Shown here piece after piece: positions 1 through 11,062 of a stretch of DNA of 64,000 bases. Location: positions 287,501 to 351,500 of the forward strand of contig JACEVL010000932.1 of NCBI GenBank assembly GCA_020284085.1, written 5' to 3'. Made by a program: the position numbers and the translations under genes. The notes beneath the pieces are model-generated. The model saw nothing but the letters and a program-made list of their open reading frames with translations. It was not told the DNA's origin and did not search any database. Source of the DNA: Aporrectodea caliginosa. Taxonomy: Eukaryota > Annelida > Clitellata > Crassiclitellata > Lumbricidae. How positions within the stretch are numbered: the first letter of the stretch is position 1; each line of letters begins with the position of its first letter.

Positions 1-262
1 ACACAATCACATTAATAGGCCTACACACATTAGACAATACACACAAAGTTACACATTGTGCTGGCCCTGCAGCGCACACTCATCGAAAAATCAAAGAAGA
101 ACACTGTGTTCTGGTATGCTTGCCTTAAGTCTCACCTGACTGCTCACCTGTCTGATTTTTGTTGTTGTTTGAATTTGATTTAATTATTTAAGATATTTCT
201 ATTGTAACTGGTTGCGGTCTGTCAACCTGTCAGATAATAAAACGGATATCTATCTATCTGCA
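1..262 (+). mobile_element. Probable 3' end of a retroelement with a (TATC)n tail
   Basis: No open protein is recognisable here. The stretch ends in AATAAAACGG followed by a short ATCTATCTATCT tract at about 244-260. That layout, an A-rich end plus a simple repeat, matches the 3' tails of LINE or SINE copies seen elsewhere in the window. Family and 5' boundary cannot be assigned. Confidence 0.3.
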
Positions 263-289
263 TCCCTAGCCGAAGTTAGGTTGAACATC

Positions 290-1290
290 TTGTTGCTGCA
301 TCAGGAAAGCCTGCAGATATTTCAAGAGAAATTTTGTCCGTGATTAGAGATAGTAGATCAGAACCAACGTTACGAGCACCCGTTTGTGATGGAACAGCTG
401 TGAATACCGGTTGAAATTACGTAATCCGAAACATTGAATTGAGCTTCATCTCAGAAGACCTCTTCAGTGGTTAATTTGTTTAATGCATGCTAACGAATTG
501 ATTCAGAAGAAGCTAGGCTAATGGAAGTCGTTGATGGGAAGACCGCTGGTCCAAGAACTGCAGAAGGACACATATCAGACATGTTGGAATTTGACTCACA
601 ACAGAAACCAATCATTGAATTTTCTCCTGTTTCGGGTTGTGTTGCTGAACTTGAAGATACGATGATGAATGACCTAAGTAAAGATCAGTTGTAGGTCTAC
701 TTGCTTAAAATATGTCTGCTGATTTAATGTGGCTACAATGCTCGTGAGAATCACATCTCCTACTTGCAGAAGGCTCAACCAGGTGCACTCAGTCATGCCA
801 GATGGCTAACTAAAGCCAACCGATTGCTTAGATTGTTTGCTTGCCAAGAATGTTCTTCCTATAATCTGCAACGCTTTGTAAAATTCATACTGAATTTTTA
901 TGCACCATCATGGTTTAATATCAAACCTCATCGGCCGTGCCAGGATGGAGCAAACTCAGCAAAGAACTTCTTCTTCATGCTATAATTGTACCAGAAACTT
1001 TACAAAATTGACCGAGCTGTCATCACTCCAGTAGGCCTACTTCAGAACAACAGCATGTTTGCCATCCAGAGAATATCTTGTTGGCAGCCGTTGGCGATGA
1101 AGACGAATATAATAGGGACATTTTCGTGTGAGAAAAATGTAAAGGCTAGAAATACTCACTCCAGTGATACAATTCGTTGATTTGACAAGAAAACTATTAC
1201 AGTTAAATTTACATCTGATTCGTACATAAATATGGCTGACTGGGGAAAATGCGACTTCGACGCACCTCCACACCTGCAAGACATCACGTC
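290..1290 (+). pseudogene. Decayed copy of a dispersed transposon-associated protein family
   Basis: Joining frames gives recognisable blocks in order: DGTAVNTG (about 387), a block like 'RPLQW..MLHANELIQKK' (about 460-520), EGHISDMLEF (about 565), SHARWLTKANRLLRL (790-835), FVKFILNFYAPSWFNIK (875-925), then HPENILLAAVGDE (1062-1105). From memory these match a large uncharacterised family found in very many copies in hydra, aphid, sea urchin and mollusc genomes, typified by a 'SHSRWLTTANR' core. Its function is unknown to me and its copy number suggests mobility. This copy carries several frameshifts and stops, for example after NFFFML at 985, so it is not functional as one protein. The longest intact piece is 73 codons. 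Family assignment rests on recalled similarity; the decay is seen directly. Confidence 0.5.
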
Positions 1291-1890
1291 GAAAGCTGTT
1301 GGCAGTAATGAACGAGTAGTTCTACCTCACTATCCGTGTCATTAGCAAGATGTGGAGAGAAATATCAAAGACTTTTCTGCAGTCTGTGGCCGAGTTACGG
1401 ACATGACTCACGCCACGGTGATGTCATGAAATGAAGAAATCAAGATTGGACTTGCCAACTATAGAAACTAAAGCTGATTTTGTTTAACTAAGTTAAAACA
1501 CTTACACTGCAGCCCTGTGCCGGATGTTTCTACATTTTTTATTACTCATTGTTGTTTATAGCTCTAACTTTGGGTTCTAAATTTCAAAGTCATAACCATT
1601 AAACCGGCTGATGTAACACCAGATCTCATTTTACAACATATTGCGTTTTTGGGCTTGTGTTTCAGACAAAGTTGCTAGAAAACGGTGATATATATGAGAA
1701 ATCCATTTTTGGTACAATATTGCATTTAACATAGACATAGACATTAATATTAGGTTTGTCCGGAAACTGAATTCGAATTTTCGTTGCTTTTTGCCCCACC
1801 CTAATATCTAACCAACTAAATTAAGTGAAATGAGCTAATCGAATAGTAGTATTTTCAGTTTAACGTCAATGTCATAACAAAGATGATTAT
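1291..1890. other. Gene-free AT-rich spacer
   Basis: About 600 bases separate the decayed gene from the satellite. I see no long frame, RNA gene or repeat here. It may contain the far 3' end of the preceding pseudogene, since DFDAPPHLQDI-like residues still occur just before it. Confidence 0.4.
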
Positions 1891-4800
1891 AGCGCCTCTC
1901 CATAGGCGACTTCATCCAGAGCCTCTCCATAGGCGACTTCATCCAGAGCCTCTCCATAGGCGGCATCATCCAGAGCCTTTCCATGGGCGACATCATCCAG
2001 AGCCTCTCCATAGGCGACATCATCCAGAATCTTTCAATAGGTGACTGAATGCAGCGCCTCTCCATAGGCGACAGCATACAGCGCCACTCCATAGGCGACT
2101 TCATCCAGAGCCTCTCCATGGGCGACATCATCCAGAATCTTTCAATAGGTGACTGAATGCAGCGCCTCTCCATAGGCGACAGCATACAGCACCTCTCCAT
2201 AGGCGACATCATCCAGAGCCTCTCCATAGGCGACATCATCCAGAGCCTCTCCATAGGCGACATCATCGAGAATCTTTCAATAGGTGACTGAATGCAGCGC
2301 CTCTCAATAGGCGACAGCATACAGCACCTCTCCATAGGCGACATCATCCAGAGCCTCTCCATAGGCGACATCATCCAGAGCCTCTCCATAGGCGACATCA
2401 TCCAGAATCTTTCAATAGGTGACTGAATGCATACAGCCTCTCCATAGGCGACAGCATACAGAGCCTCTCCATAGGCGACATCATCCAGAATCTTTCAATA
2501 GGTGACTGAATGCAGCGCCTCTCCATAGGCGACAGCATACAGCACCTCTCCATAGGCGACTTCATCCAGAGCCTCTCCATAGGCGACATCATCGAGAATC
2601 TTTCAATAGGTGACTGAATGCAGCGCCTCTCCATAGGCGACAGCATCCAGAGCCTCTCCATAGGCGAGCCTCTCCATAGGCGACATCATCCAGCCTCCTC
2701 CATAGGCGACATCATGCAGAATCTTTCAATAGGTGACTGAATGCAGCGCCTCTCAATAGGCGACAGCATACAGCACCTCTCCATAGGCGACATCATCCAG
2801 AGCCTCTCCATGGGCGACATCATCCAGAATCTTTCAATAGGTGACTGAATGCAGCGCCTCTCCATAGGCGACAGCATACAGCACCTCTCCATAGGCGACA
2901 TCATCCAGAGCCTCTCCATAGGCGACATCCAGAAGCTCTCCATTGACAATCCAGGCGACTCCATAGGCGACAGCAGGCGCAGCCTCTCCATAGGCGACTC
3001 TCCATAGGCGACAGCACATCAGAGCCTTTCCATAGGGCGAGGCGATCATCCAGAGCCTCTCCATAGGCGACATCATCCAGAGCCTCTCCATAGGCGACAT
3101 CATCAGAATCTTTCAATAGGTGACTGAATGCAGCGCCTCTCCATAGGCGACAGCATACAGCACCTCTCCATAGGCGACATCATCCAGAGCCTCCTCCATA
3201 GGCGACATCATCCAGAATCTTTCAATAGGCGACTGAATGCAGCGCCTCTCCATAGGCGACAGCATACAGCCTCTCCATAGGCGACTTCAGAGCCTCTCCA
3301 TAGGCCTCATCCAGCCTCTAGGCGACATCACAGCCTTTCCATAGGCGACATACAGCAGCCTCTCCATAGGCGACTCTCCATCATCCAGAGCGACTCATCC
3401 ATCAATAGGCGACATGCAGCGCCTCTCCATAGGCGATCTTTCAATAGGTGACTGAATAGGCGACATCATCCAGAGCCTCTCCATAGGCGACATCATCAGA
3501 ACCTTTCCATAGGCGACATCATCGACAGAGCGCCTCTCCATAGGCGACATCATCCAGAGCCTTTCCATAGGCGACATCATCCAGAATCTTTCAATAGGTG
3601 ACTGCATACAGCGCCTCTCCATAGGCGACACATCCATCTCCAGGCGACATCATCCAGAATCTTTCAATAGGTGACTGAATGCAGCGCCTCCATAGGCGAC
3701 ATCATCCAGCGACCTCTCCATAGGGCGACATCTTTCAATAGGCGACATCCAGAGCCTCTCCATAGGCGACATCACCTCCATAGCAACTTCATCCATAGGC
3801 GACATCATGCAGAGCCTTTCCATAGGCGACTGCATGCAGCGCCTCTCCATAGGCGACATCATCCAGAGCCTCTCCATAGGCGACATCCATAGGCGATCAT
3901 CATCTTTCCATAGGTGACATGAATGCAGCGCCTCTCCATAGGCGACAGCATCCAGCACCTCTCCATAGGCGACATCATCCAGAGCCTCTCCATAGGCGAC
4001 ATCATCCAGAGCCTCTCCATAGGCGACACATCCAGAGCCTTTCCATAGGTGACTGAATGCAGCGCCTCTCCATAGGCGACAGCATACAGAGCCTCTCCAT
4101 AGGCGACATCATCCAGAGCCTTTCCATAGGCGACATCATCCAGAGCCTCTCCATAGGCGACATCATCCAGAGCCTCTCCATAGGCGACATCATCCAGAGC
4201 CTCTCCATAGGCGACATCATCCAGAGCCTTTCATAGGCGACATCATACAGCGCCTCTCCATAGGCGACATCATACAGCGCCTTTCCATAGGCGACATCAT
4301 CCAGAGCCTTTCAATAGGTGACTGCATACAGAGCCTTTCCATAGGCGACATCATCCACAGCCTTTCCATAGGGACATCATCCAGAGCCTCTCCATAGGCG
4401 ACATCATCCAGCATCCAGCGACAGCCTTTCCATAGTCTACTTCATCCTTAGGCGACATCATCCAGAGCCTCTCCATGGGCGACATCATCAGAAGCCTTTA
4501 CATAGGCGACATCATCCAGAGCCTCTCCATAGGCGACATCATCCAGAGCCTTTCAATAGGCGACTGAATGCAGCGCCTCTCCATAGGCGACTTCATCCAG
4601 AGCCTCTCCATAGGCGACATCATCCAGAGCCTCTCCATAGGCGACATCATCCAGAATCTTTCAATAGGTGACTGAATGCAGCGCCTCTCCATAGGCGACA
4701 GCATACAGAGCCTCTCCATAGGCGACATCATCCAGAGCCTCTCCATAGGCGACATCATCCAGAGCCTCTCCATAGGCGACATCATCCAGAATCTTTCCAT

Positions 4801-5781
4801 AGGTGACTGAATGCAGCGCCTCTCCATAGGCGACATCATACAGAGCCTCTCCATAGGCGACATCATCCAGAGCTCTCCATAGGCGACATCATCCAGAGCC
4901 TCTCCATAGGCGACAGCATCCAGCGCCTCCATAGGCGACATCATCCAGAGCCTCTCCATAGGCGACTTCATCCAGAGCTATCCACTCTCCATAGGCGACA
5001 TCATCGAGAATCTTTCAATAGGTGACTGAATGCAGCGCCTCTCCATAGGCGACTTCATCCAGAGCCTCTCCATGGGCGACATCATCCAGAGCCTCTCCAT
5101 AGGCGACATCATCCAGAGAATCTTTCAATAGGTGACTCAATGAGCCTCTCCATAGGCGACATCATACAGCAGCCTCTCCATAGGCGACATCATCCAGAGC
5201 CTCTCCATAGGCGACATCATCCAGAGCCTCTCCATAGGCGACATCATGGAGAATCTTTCAATAGGTGACTGAATGCAGCGCCTCTCAATAGGCGACAGCA
5301 TACAGCACCTCTCCATAGGCGACTTCATCCAGAGCCTCTCCATAGGCGACATCATCCAGAGCCTCTCCATGGGCGACATCATCCAGAGCCTCTCCATAGG
5401 CGACATCATCCAGAGCCTCTCCATGGGCGACATCATCCAGAATCTTTCAATAGGTGACTGAATACAGCGCCTCTGCATAGGCGACAGCATACAGCGCCTT
5501 TAAATAGTCGGCAGCATCCTTAGCCTCTCAATAGGTGACTGCATATAGAGCCTTTCCAAAGGCGACATCATCCACAGTCTTTCGATAGGTGACTGCATGC
5601 ACCGCCTCTCCATAGGCGACTGCCTTTAAATAGCGCCTCATAAATAGTCTACTTCATCCTTAGGCGACATCATCCAGAACCTTTACATAGGCGACCGCAA
5701 ACAGCGCCTCTCCATAGGCGACATCATTCAGAGCCTTTCCATAGGCGACATCATACAGTGCCTTCTCCATAGGCGACATCA
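1891..5781. repeat. 27-bp satellite/minisatellite array, main block
   Basis: About 140 copies of a 27-bp monomer whose core is CCTCTCCATAGGCGAC followed by ATCATCCAGAG. There are at least three monomer variants: type A as above, type B with CTTTCAATAGGTGACTGAAT, and type C with GGCGACAGCATACAGC. Type B copies start near 2028, 2136, 2271, 2406, 2489, 2597 and 2720, mostly 108 or 135 bp apart, which indicates a higher-order unit of four or five monomers. Because 27 is divisible by three, translation gives endless nonapeptides: LWMMSPMER and LDDVAYGEA on the minus strand, PLHRRHHPE and SLSIGDIIQ on the plus strand. These are by-products of the period, not evidence of a gene. Between about 3.0 and 3.9 kb the order is scrambled, with truncated monomers. 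Confidence 0.95.
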
Positions 5782-6040
5782 GCGGCGATCTGCTCTCCGA
5801 TCAGCGACATCAAGCCGAACTCTTAGTCCCTCGCTCGCGGTCTACCATAAAGCAGCGGCGCTCTTTTCGGTCGCTGGCCCTAGAACCTGGAATGGGCTCC
5901 CTATTGCACTCCGCCTAGTGCCTAGGGGTCACACCACTACGTTCTTTGTAAACGTAAAGACTGTCTTGTTTAGCCGTGGTTGGACTGGGAGCGCTTCTGA
6001 GTAGAAGGGGCGCTATATAAATACTCCTTAATAATAATAA
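5782..6040 (+). mobile_element. 5'-truncated LINE 3' end inside the satellite, (TAA)n tail
   Basis: The plus-strand frame reads like the extreme C-terminus of a non-LTR retrotransposon ORF2 (...AGPRTWNGLP-type residues near 5870-5905). Next comes the motif GGGAGCGCTTCTGAGTAGA...GCGCTATATAAAT and a TAATAATAATAAT tail. Satellite resumes immediately at TCATCC. The GCGC...GCGC pair can form a stem, and the same terminal motif occurs at other LINE ends in this window. Confidence 0.75.
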
Positions 6041-6292
6041 TCATCCGCAGCCTCTGCATAGGCGACATCATCCAGAGCCTTTCCATGGGCGACTGCATAC
6101 AGCGCCTTTTAATATTGGCGATATCATCCAGAGCCTCTTCATAGGCGACATCATCCAAAGCCTTTCCATAGGCGACATCATCCAGAACCTTTACATGGGT
6201 GACAGCATACCGCGACTCTCCATAGGTGGCAGCATACAGCGTCTCTCCATTGGCGACATCATCCAGAGTCTTTCTATAAGGGACATCATCCA
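6041..6292. repeat. 27-bp satellite, second block
   Basis: About nine more diverged monomers of the same 27-bp family resume directly after the LINE tail (for example CCTCTGCATAGGCGACATCA). The block stops at GGACATCATCCA, just before the next LINE. Confidence 0.9.
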
Positions 6293-7372
6293 AATGCAAG
6301 CCACCCGTAATGATAATTTCATGTGGCTCTAGAACATCCTGGGTTATGATCAAATTTGGTTTCTATCGAGGATCAGTACTTGGCCCTCTCCTCTATCTTC
6401 TCCTCTCTTTTTCAAAAACACCTCGCTACTGACCACCTCTACGCTGATGATGTTCAGGCATAATGTCCATGGTTCCCAAATTGCTCAGCTCTCCCTCATT
6501 GCTCGCATTGATGCTCTTTCTCAGGACCTTCAAGCATGGATGACTAGTCTTCAAACCGGCTCTCCTTAAACCCAACTAAGATCAAATTGATCTGGTTTGG
6601 AACCCGCTAGCAACTTGCTAAGATTGACTATTCTCTTTTGGACGAAAGTTTTCCTTCCTATGCCTTTTCAACCTCTGTTCGTAACATAGGTGTCACTCTT
6701 GATAGCTCTCTCTCCTTCTCTGACCACATTACTAATCTCACCCGTCCTTAAGGCAATCCGACGATCTGTTTCTTCTTTGGTTTTACCTCAATAGTTCATG
6801 CCTTTATTTGCTCTCGCATTGACTATTGTAATTCCCGTTTGTTGGCCTCCCTAAAGTGCGCCTCTCCCCTCTGCAATCGGTCCTTAATGCAGCTGCCAGA
6901 GTTATTGCCCGTCTGCCGCGATTCTTCAATATCTCTACATTCATGTTTTAACAACTACATTGGCTTCTTCTTACTGCACGCATCCGGTTAAAGGTATTTG
7001 TCCTAATTTGTCGATCCTACCTATAGATCTTGCCCCGAAATACCTCTTCTGACTCCATACGTCGGCCTACCTCGGCTGCTTCCCTTCGCCCGCTACGCTC
7101 TTCGGATCGTCTTGACCTTTTTGTTCCTCGTGTGAGAACGGCCATAGCCCAGTCCCGTGCCTTTGCCTGCATTGGCCCTTTCGCTATGGAATCAACTTCC
7201 CCCTTTTGTTTGCACCACGGTGCCACCATACTATGAGGTGGTCCTGCTACATCTTTTCGTTACCTCAAAACTTGTGTTTATTCTCTAGGACTTTTGCACT
7301 GGGAGCGCCTCTGATTGGTGTGCACTGTGAGAGGCGCTTTATAAATCTTTAAATACAATACAATACAATACA
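6293..7372 (+). mobile_element. LINE ORF2 remnant, RT to C-terminus, (TACAA)n tail
   Basis: With frameshifts, the plus strand encodes the C-terminal half of a non-LTR reverse transcriptase. RGSVLGPLL is at about 6370 and the catalytic YADDVQ box at about 6443-6460. KIKLIWFGTR, VRNIGVTLDSSLSFSDHI (about 6680-6730), CSRIDYCNS (about 6812) and SDRLDLFVPRVRTA with LWNQLPP (7105-7205) follow. The copy ends with a hairpin-forming GGGAGCGCCTC...GAGGCGCTTTATAAAT and an (ATACA)n tail at 7350-7372. It is interrupted by stops and is 5'-truncated. The family looks like the CR1/L2 or Rex group by general layout; the exact clade is not determined. Confidence 0.85.
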
Positions 7373-7430
7373 ATCATCCAGAGCCTTTCCATATGCGACA
7401 GCAAAAGCACCTCTCCATAGGCGACATCAT
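7373..7430. repeat. 27-bp satellite, third block
   Basis: Two more monomers (GCCTTTCCATATGCGACAGC and CCTCTCCATAGGCGACATCA) lie between the LINE tail on the left and an opposite-strand LINE on the right. This is the last of the satellite. Confidence 0.85.
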
Positions 7431-8413
7431 TTCCCCCAGATTTATAAAGTGGAATAATTTCGGCAATCTGTATATCTACTGGAACTATTCCTGAGGAGAA
7501 AGAGGAATTAATAATACTTGCCAATAGCTGAACTATGTACTGAATTGTGGCCCTAGCAACTGTGGGATGAATATCATCAACCCCACAACTCGAAGAGACC
7601 CATAACTGGTCTGCAACATCAAGAACATTCTTCTCAGTAATGGTCAACAGACCCATTGAAGAACAAGGGGAGCCAGTAAGAAATTTGTCAAACGTGGAAT
7701 GAGTTCCTGAGGCATCTATTTTGGAGGCCAAGTTAGAACCAATGTTCACATATAATCATTAAACCTATTAGCAACCTCGGACTTGTCAGAAGTACTCACA
7801 TCGTTAAAAATAAAGACGTCAGAAGTACAGAAGTTGTTACCACAATTTTAACAATGACCTATATTTCTCCAAGTTTTTCTCAGGTCATTTTCACATTCAG
7901 AAAACCTATTGGCATAGGCTAGTTCAGTTATTCAGCAGCAATTTTAGTCTTTTTGAAAACGTTACGAAATTTCGTGAAAGCTCTTTTATTATTCTCAGTG
8001 GATTTTTTAAAGTATTGCAAGTATAGTCTGGATTTCTTCTTGCAAGACTTCAATAACCCAAAGGTCATCCAAGGTTGTTTTTACTGCAGATGTTTTTCAA
8101 TGCATTCACTTTATATGGAAATGATAAATCACACAAATGCTTATATACTTCCATGAAGTGAGAGTAAGCAGTGCAAGGCTCACTGGCATCACAGAGTAAC
8201 ATCATATCAGACCAGTCAACAATGGCCAACAGGTTCTTGAACCTAGCAATGTTGGCTTCATTAATCGTCTTCCTGGTGGAAAAGTCAGGGCATGTTTTTT
8301 GGAGATGAAGGGCTGTGTAAAATAAACAGGAAGATGATCAGAAATATCATGAAACAAGATAAATGAATCATGTTTCTCATCCAAAAAGTTAGTATAAATA
8401 TCAATTACAGTGG
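7431..8413 (-). mobile_element. LINE ORF2 fragment, endonuclease end to early RT
   Basis: Read on the minus strand this is a non-LTR retrotransposon. ISDHLPVYF (about 8320), the SDH motif that closes the APE-type endonuclease, is followed by a linker. Then comes early reverse transcriptase sequence: SMGLLTITEKNV, CGVDDIHPTV, IINSSFSSGIVPVDIQIAEI and PLYKSGG at 7440-7720. It stops abruptly at 7431, where the satellite begins, so the RT active site and 3' end are missing. This may be an internal deletion or a satellite junction that destroyed the copy. It is on the opposite strand from the neighbouring LINE fragments. Confidence 0.8.
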
Positions 8414-8451
8414 CAGTGCAGGATGTGATACTCGTATCACATCCTGCACTG
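8414..8451. repeat. Perfect 18-bp inverted repeat, 2-nt spacer
   Basis: The arm CAGTGCAGGATGTGATAC is followed by TC and then by its exact reverse complement. It lies exactly at the right end of the LINE fragment and begins with CAGTG, like the ends of many hAT elements. It could be a hairpin or a remnant of two element termini. Confidence 0.9.
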
Positions 8452-8592
8452 ATATGATATATATAAGGGCAGCAGATTTTAACAATTAATCGATTAATCG
8501 CTAAGAAATTTTATTAGAATAATCAAGTCTTGTTCAATTAATTTTCTTACTTAATTCATGATGTCGAGTGGCCCATTTCTGGAGCAAAGAAT

Positions 8593-8769
8593 ATGGCGAA
8601 CAACGATAAGATGAAACTTCCGAGTGGAAAATTAAGCAAAAACTTTGCAGTTAAGGTAAACGCTGATAGAAAAGTCGAAGATGGCAACAAAATGAACTGT
8701 CTTCATTGCAATAAACAGTTCACTGGTCCAAACACATCGCCGACGTATCACCTTCAGCATGTGGAATGA
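8593..8769 (+). pseudogene. BED-type zinc finger fragment, likely from a hAT transposase
   Basis: A 58-codon frame starts at ATG 8593 and stops at 8769. Its second half has the BED layout: MNCLHCNKQF (Cys-x2-Cys), then a spacer, then TYHLQHVE (His-x3-His). BED fingers sit at the N-terminus of many hAT transposases, where they bind DNA. The upstream AATTAATCGATTAATCG-type sequence resembles hAT subterminal DNA. No transposase core follows, so this is a truncated relic. It is also possible that it is a short non-coding copy of a MITE parent. Confidence 0.55.
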
Positions 8770-8868
8770 TTGAAAGTTTTTTTAGAAGGAACGTAATAAC
8801 TGACTCAGTGACTAGATTTTAAACAGTCTTCCACGCATTACGTTACAGGTATCAAATTAATCGAATTT

Positions 8869-8908
8869 GTGTGTGTGTGTGTGTGTGTTTGTTTGTTTGT
8901 TTGTGTGC
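8869..8908. repeat. (GT)n / (GTTT)n microsatellite
   Basis: About ten GT dinucleotides are followed by GTTTGTTTGTTTGTTTGTGTG. Confidence 0.95.
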
Positions 8909-9600
8909 CTAAACATCGCTCACAACCTCAGTCTCTGCAATGGCAGAAAGGTCTTCTTCACTAGAACTGATTCTTAGTTTGCTAAAGGCAATGGAAAAAC
9001 CAGACATGTTGGTGATGTTCACCAACATCGGACCCGTTGTTCATGGTGTCCGTGTGAATAAGGGTCGGCATTTCGACCTCATTGACCTCAGAAGGGTCAG
9101 GGTCATGACAGAAAACCGGCCTCAACAGAAATATACCTGTTCCTGGTGAAGATGAACTTCCGGAGGCAGAGCTGGAAGGTCGCAGCCTCTTCCATCGGTT
9201 ATTTATACGAGGTCGTTGGTCGAACTCGAGGAGAAGATCAGGCCGTATCCTGAATCGACGTATCCATAAAGGGCCTCATGTAAAGGAGACATAACCTACG
9301 AAATATGATCTCTCAGTTTAGTCAGTTGTCAAGCACAAACGCACCCAAAAATTCGCAAAATAATATTATAGCAAAAATGGCAAAAATCTTGCAGGAACAA
9401 CATGATGACATTGTTTCAGATGCATATGAACATCCATACCATCTTCAGCTTTCGACGGGAATCCGTTGGTTGGTTCCACGCGTGTGCGCTGGCCCGCCAG
9501 TGGTGACTCTTCTAGCTTACTGACAGTTACTGTGCATTGTTTTGTTAACTGATGTAATTTTTCATTCGTAATGACATTTAACTTCATATAGGCTAGCGTA

Positions 9601-9670
9601 GAGAGCGCCTCTGAGTAGATATCTAGAAGAGACGCTATATAAATTCTCAGAATGAATGAATGAATGAATA
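9601..9670 (+). mobile_element. LINE/SINE 3' terminus with (GAAT)n tail
   Basis: GAGAGCGCCTCTGAGTAGAT, then a short loop, AGACGCTATATAAAT, then (GAAT)4. This is the same hairpin-plus-TATATAAAT end as at 5985 and 7300, with a different tail repeat. No coding sequence is recognisable upstream. Confidence 0.65.
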
Positions 9671-10019
9671 TGGCAAGTCTTAGAAATCTCTTTTTGAGAG
9701 AGAGAAGCTAAGATTGTTAATGCTAAACAGGTTTTTTGATTAATTTTACTTTACTTTTGGGTTTGTTTATGCATTGAAATTTGCAGAAAAACTGTTCACA
9801 ACTAAAGGCAATTCTTTTGAAAAACATATAATAAAAACTGAAGGCTCAAAATATTTGATGATGTACTTTAAGTAACAATAAAATCAGTCAGCAAAAAGAA
9901 AGTAAGGAAATATTTTGGTAGAATTTTAGATTATGGGCCTCGCTCCAAATCTTACCAAACTTCACCCGATGGCCCATAATCTACAATTCTACCAATATTT
10001 TAGGCAAAGTAGACATAAT

Positions 10020-10184
10020 TATGAAGCTAATGATGTAAGTTTAATTAGAATTAGACAACTTTAATTAGAATTAGCAAAATTTCGGTTACGAATTTATTGG
10101 AATTAGAATTAGCTACCAACTTGCCTACCAAGGTAATCAATTAGGTAATTAACGAGATTCTAATTAATTAGTTACCCATCACTG
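10020..10184. mobile_element. Possible right end of a decayed hAT-like element
   Basis: The region is rich in repeated AATTAGAATTAG-like words and ends in TAACTAATTAATTAGTTACCCATCACTG. Read from the other strand it begins CAGTGATGGGTAAC, a typical hAT-like terminus. The matching left end was not found, so the element cannot be delimited. Confidence 0.35.
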
Positions 10185-10799
10185 ACAGGAAAGCATGCCT
10201 GATCACCGGTGAATGCTCCATCGTCGAAACGAAACAGGGCCTCATCCACCGCGGACCACTTCATCTTCCGTCCCCGAGAAAACCAGGAGGATAGGCTAAC
10301 TTAATTACGACCGCCAACGTGATTCAATATGAGGGATAGCAAATTAATGACATCTGGTTTAACCAGAATCGTAATATGAAGCGAGAACGTAAGAAATTTG
10401 CTCAGAAACTGCGTTCTTTCTTTCTTTGCCGGTTAACAAACTCGCAACAATGACACGAAACCATGGAGACGCGATGATGACGTCATCGGCATATGAAAAA
10501 CAATTAAACACTGAAAATACGTCATTTATATTTAAACATAAATCTTTATCACGAGTCAACCAATTTATAAATACCAATAAAAGTCAACCAATTTATAAAT
10601 ACCGATAACAGCGCTAATTAAAATAATAAGAGCGGTATACCGGTAATAAATATATTTGTAATGAAATAGCCTATCGAACATTAAGTCATGTTTGCGAGAG
10701 CTGTTTCTGCGGGACAGCATTGAAGTTTGAAGATCGATTCCTAATTTGTGTAGCGCCATACCACATATTAGCAAAGAGTTAACATAAAGGGGGAGGTCG

Positions 10800-10970
10800 A
10801 TAGATAAAATTTTTGCAACATAACTGGTATGAACAGCAGAACATGAAGTTGGAAGCGGGATCGATTCCCACTACCCCTTAAGGTTGACTCAGCCTTTCAT
10901 TCTTCAGATGGCTTTGGTAAGATGAGTAGCCTAGAATAGATGGGCGCCTTTCATGGCTGCCATATAGTTA
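10800..10970 (+). mobile_element. tRNA-derived SINE, partial
   Basis: A B-box-like GGGATCGATTCCCAC lies at about 10857. It is followed by AAGGTTGACTCAGCCTTTCA and GGTAAGATGAGTAGCC. From memory this resembles the shared central domain (TTGACTCAGCCTTTCATCC...AAATGAGTACC) of tRNA-derived SINEs in many invertebrates. The A-box half is degraded. Confidence 0.5.
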
Positions 10971-11062
10971 AATTCGACTCATATTAACTTTTTTGTTGTC
11001 TGTTACGTATACTATACAGTGTCATCTATAGGCCTAATCTAACTGCGTCCTTATACCTCGAG

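Noticed and set aside
1835..5490. Many 60-188-codon frames in the satellite (MMSPMER-type and HRRHHPEPL-type)
   Set aside because: They follow from the 27-bp period; four frames are open at once and none has a non-repeat domain.
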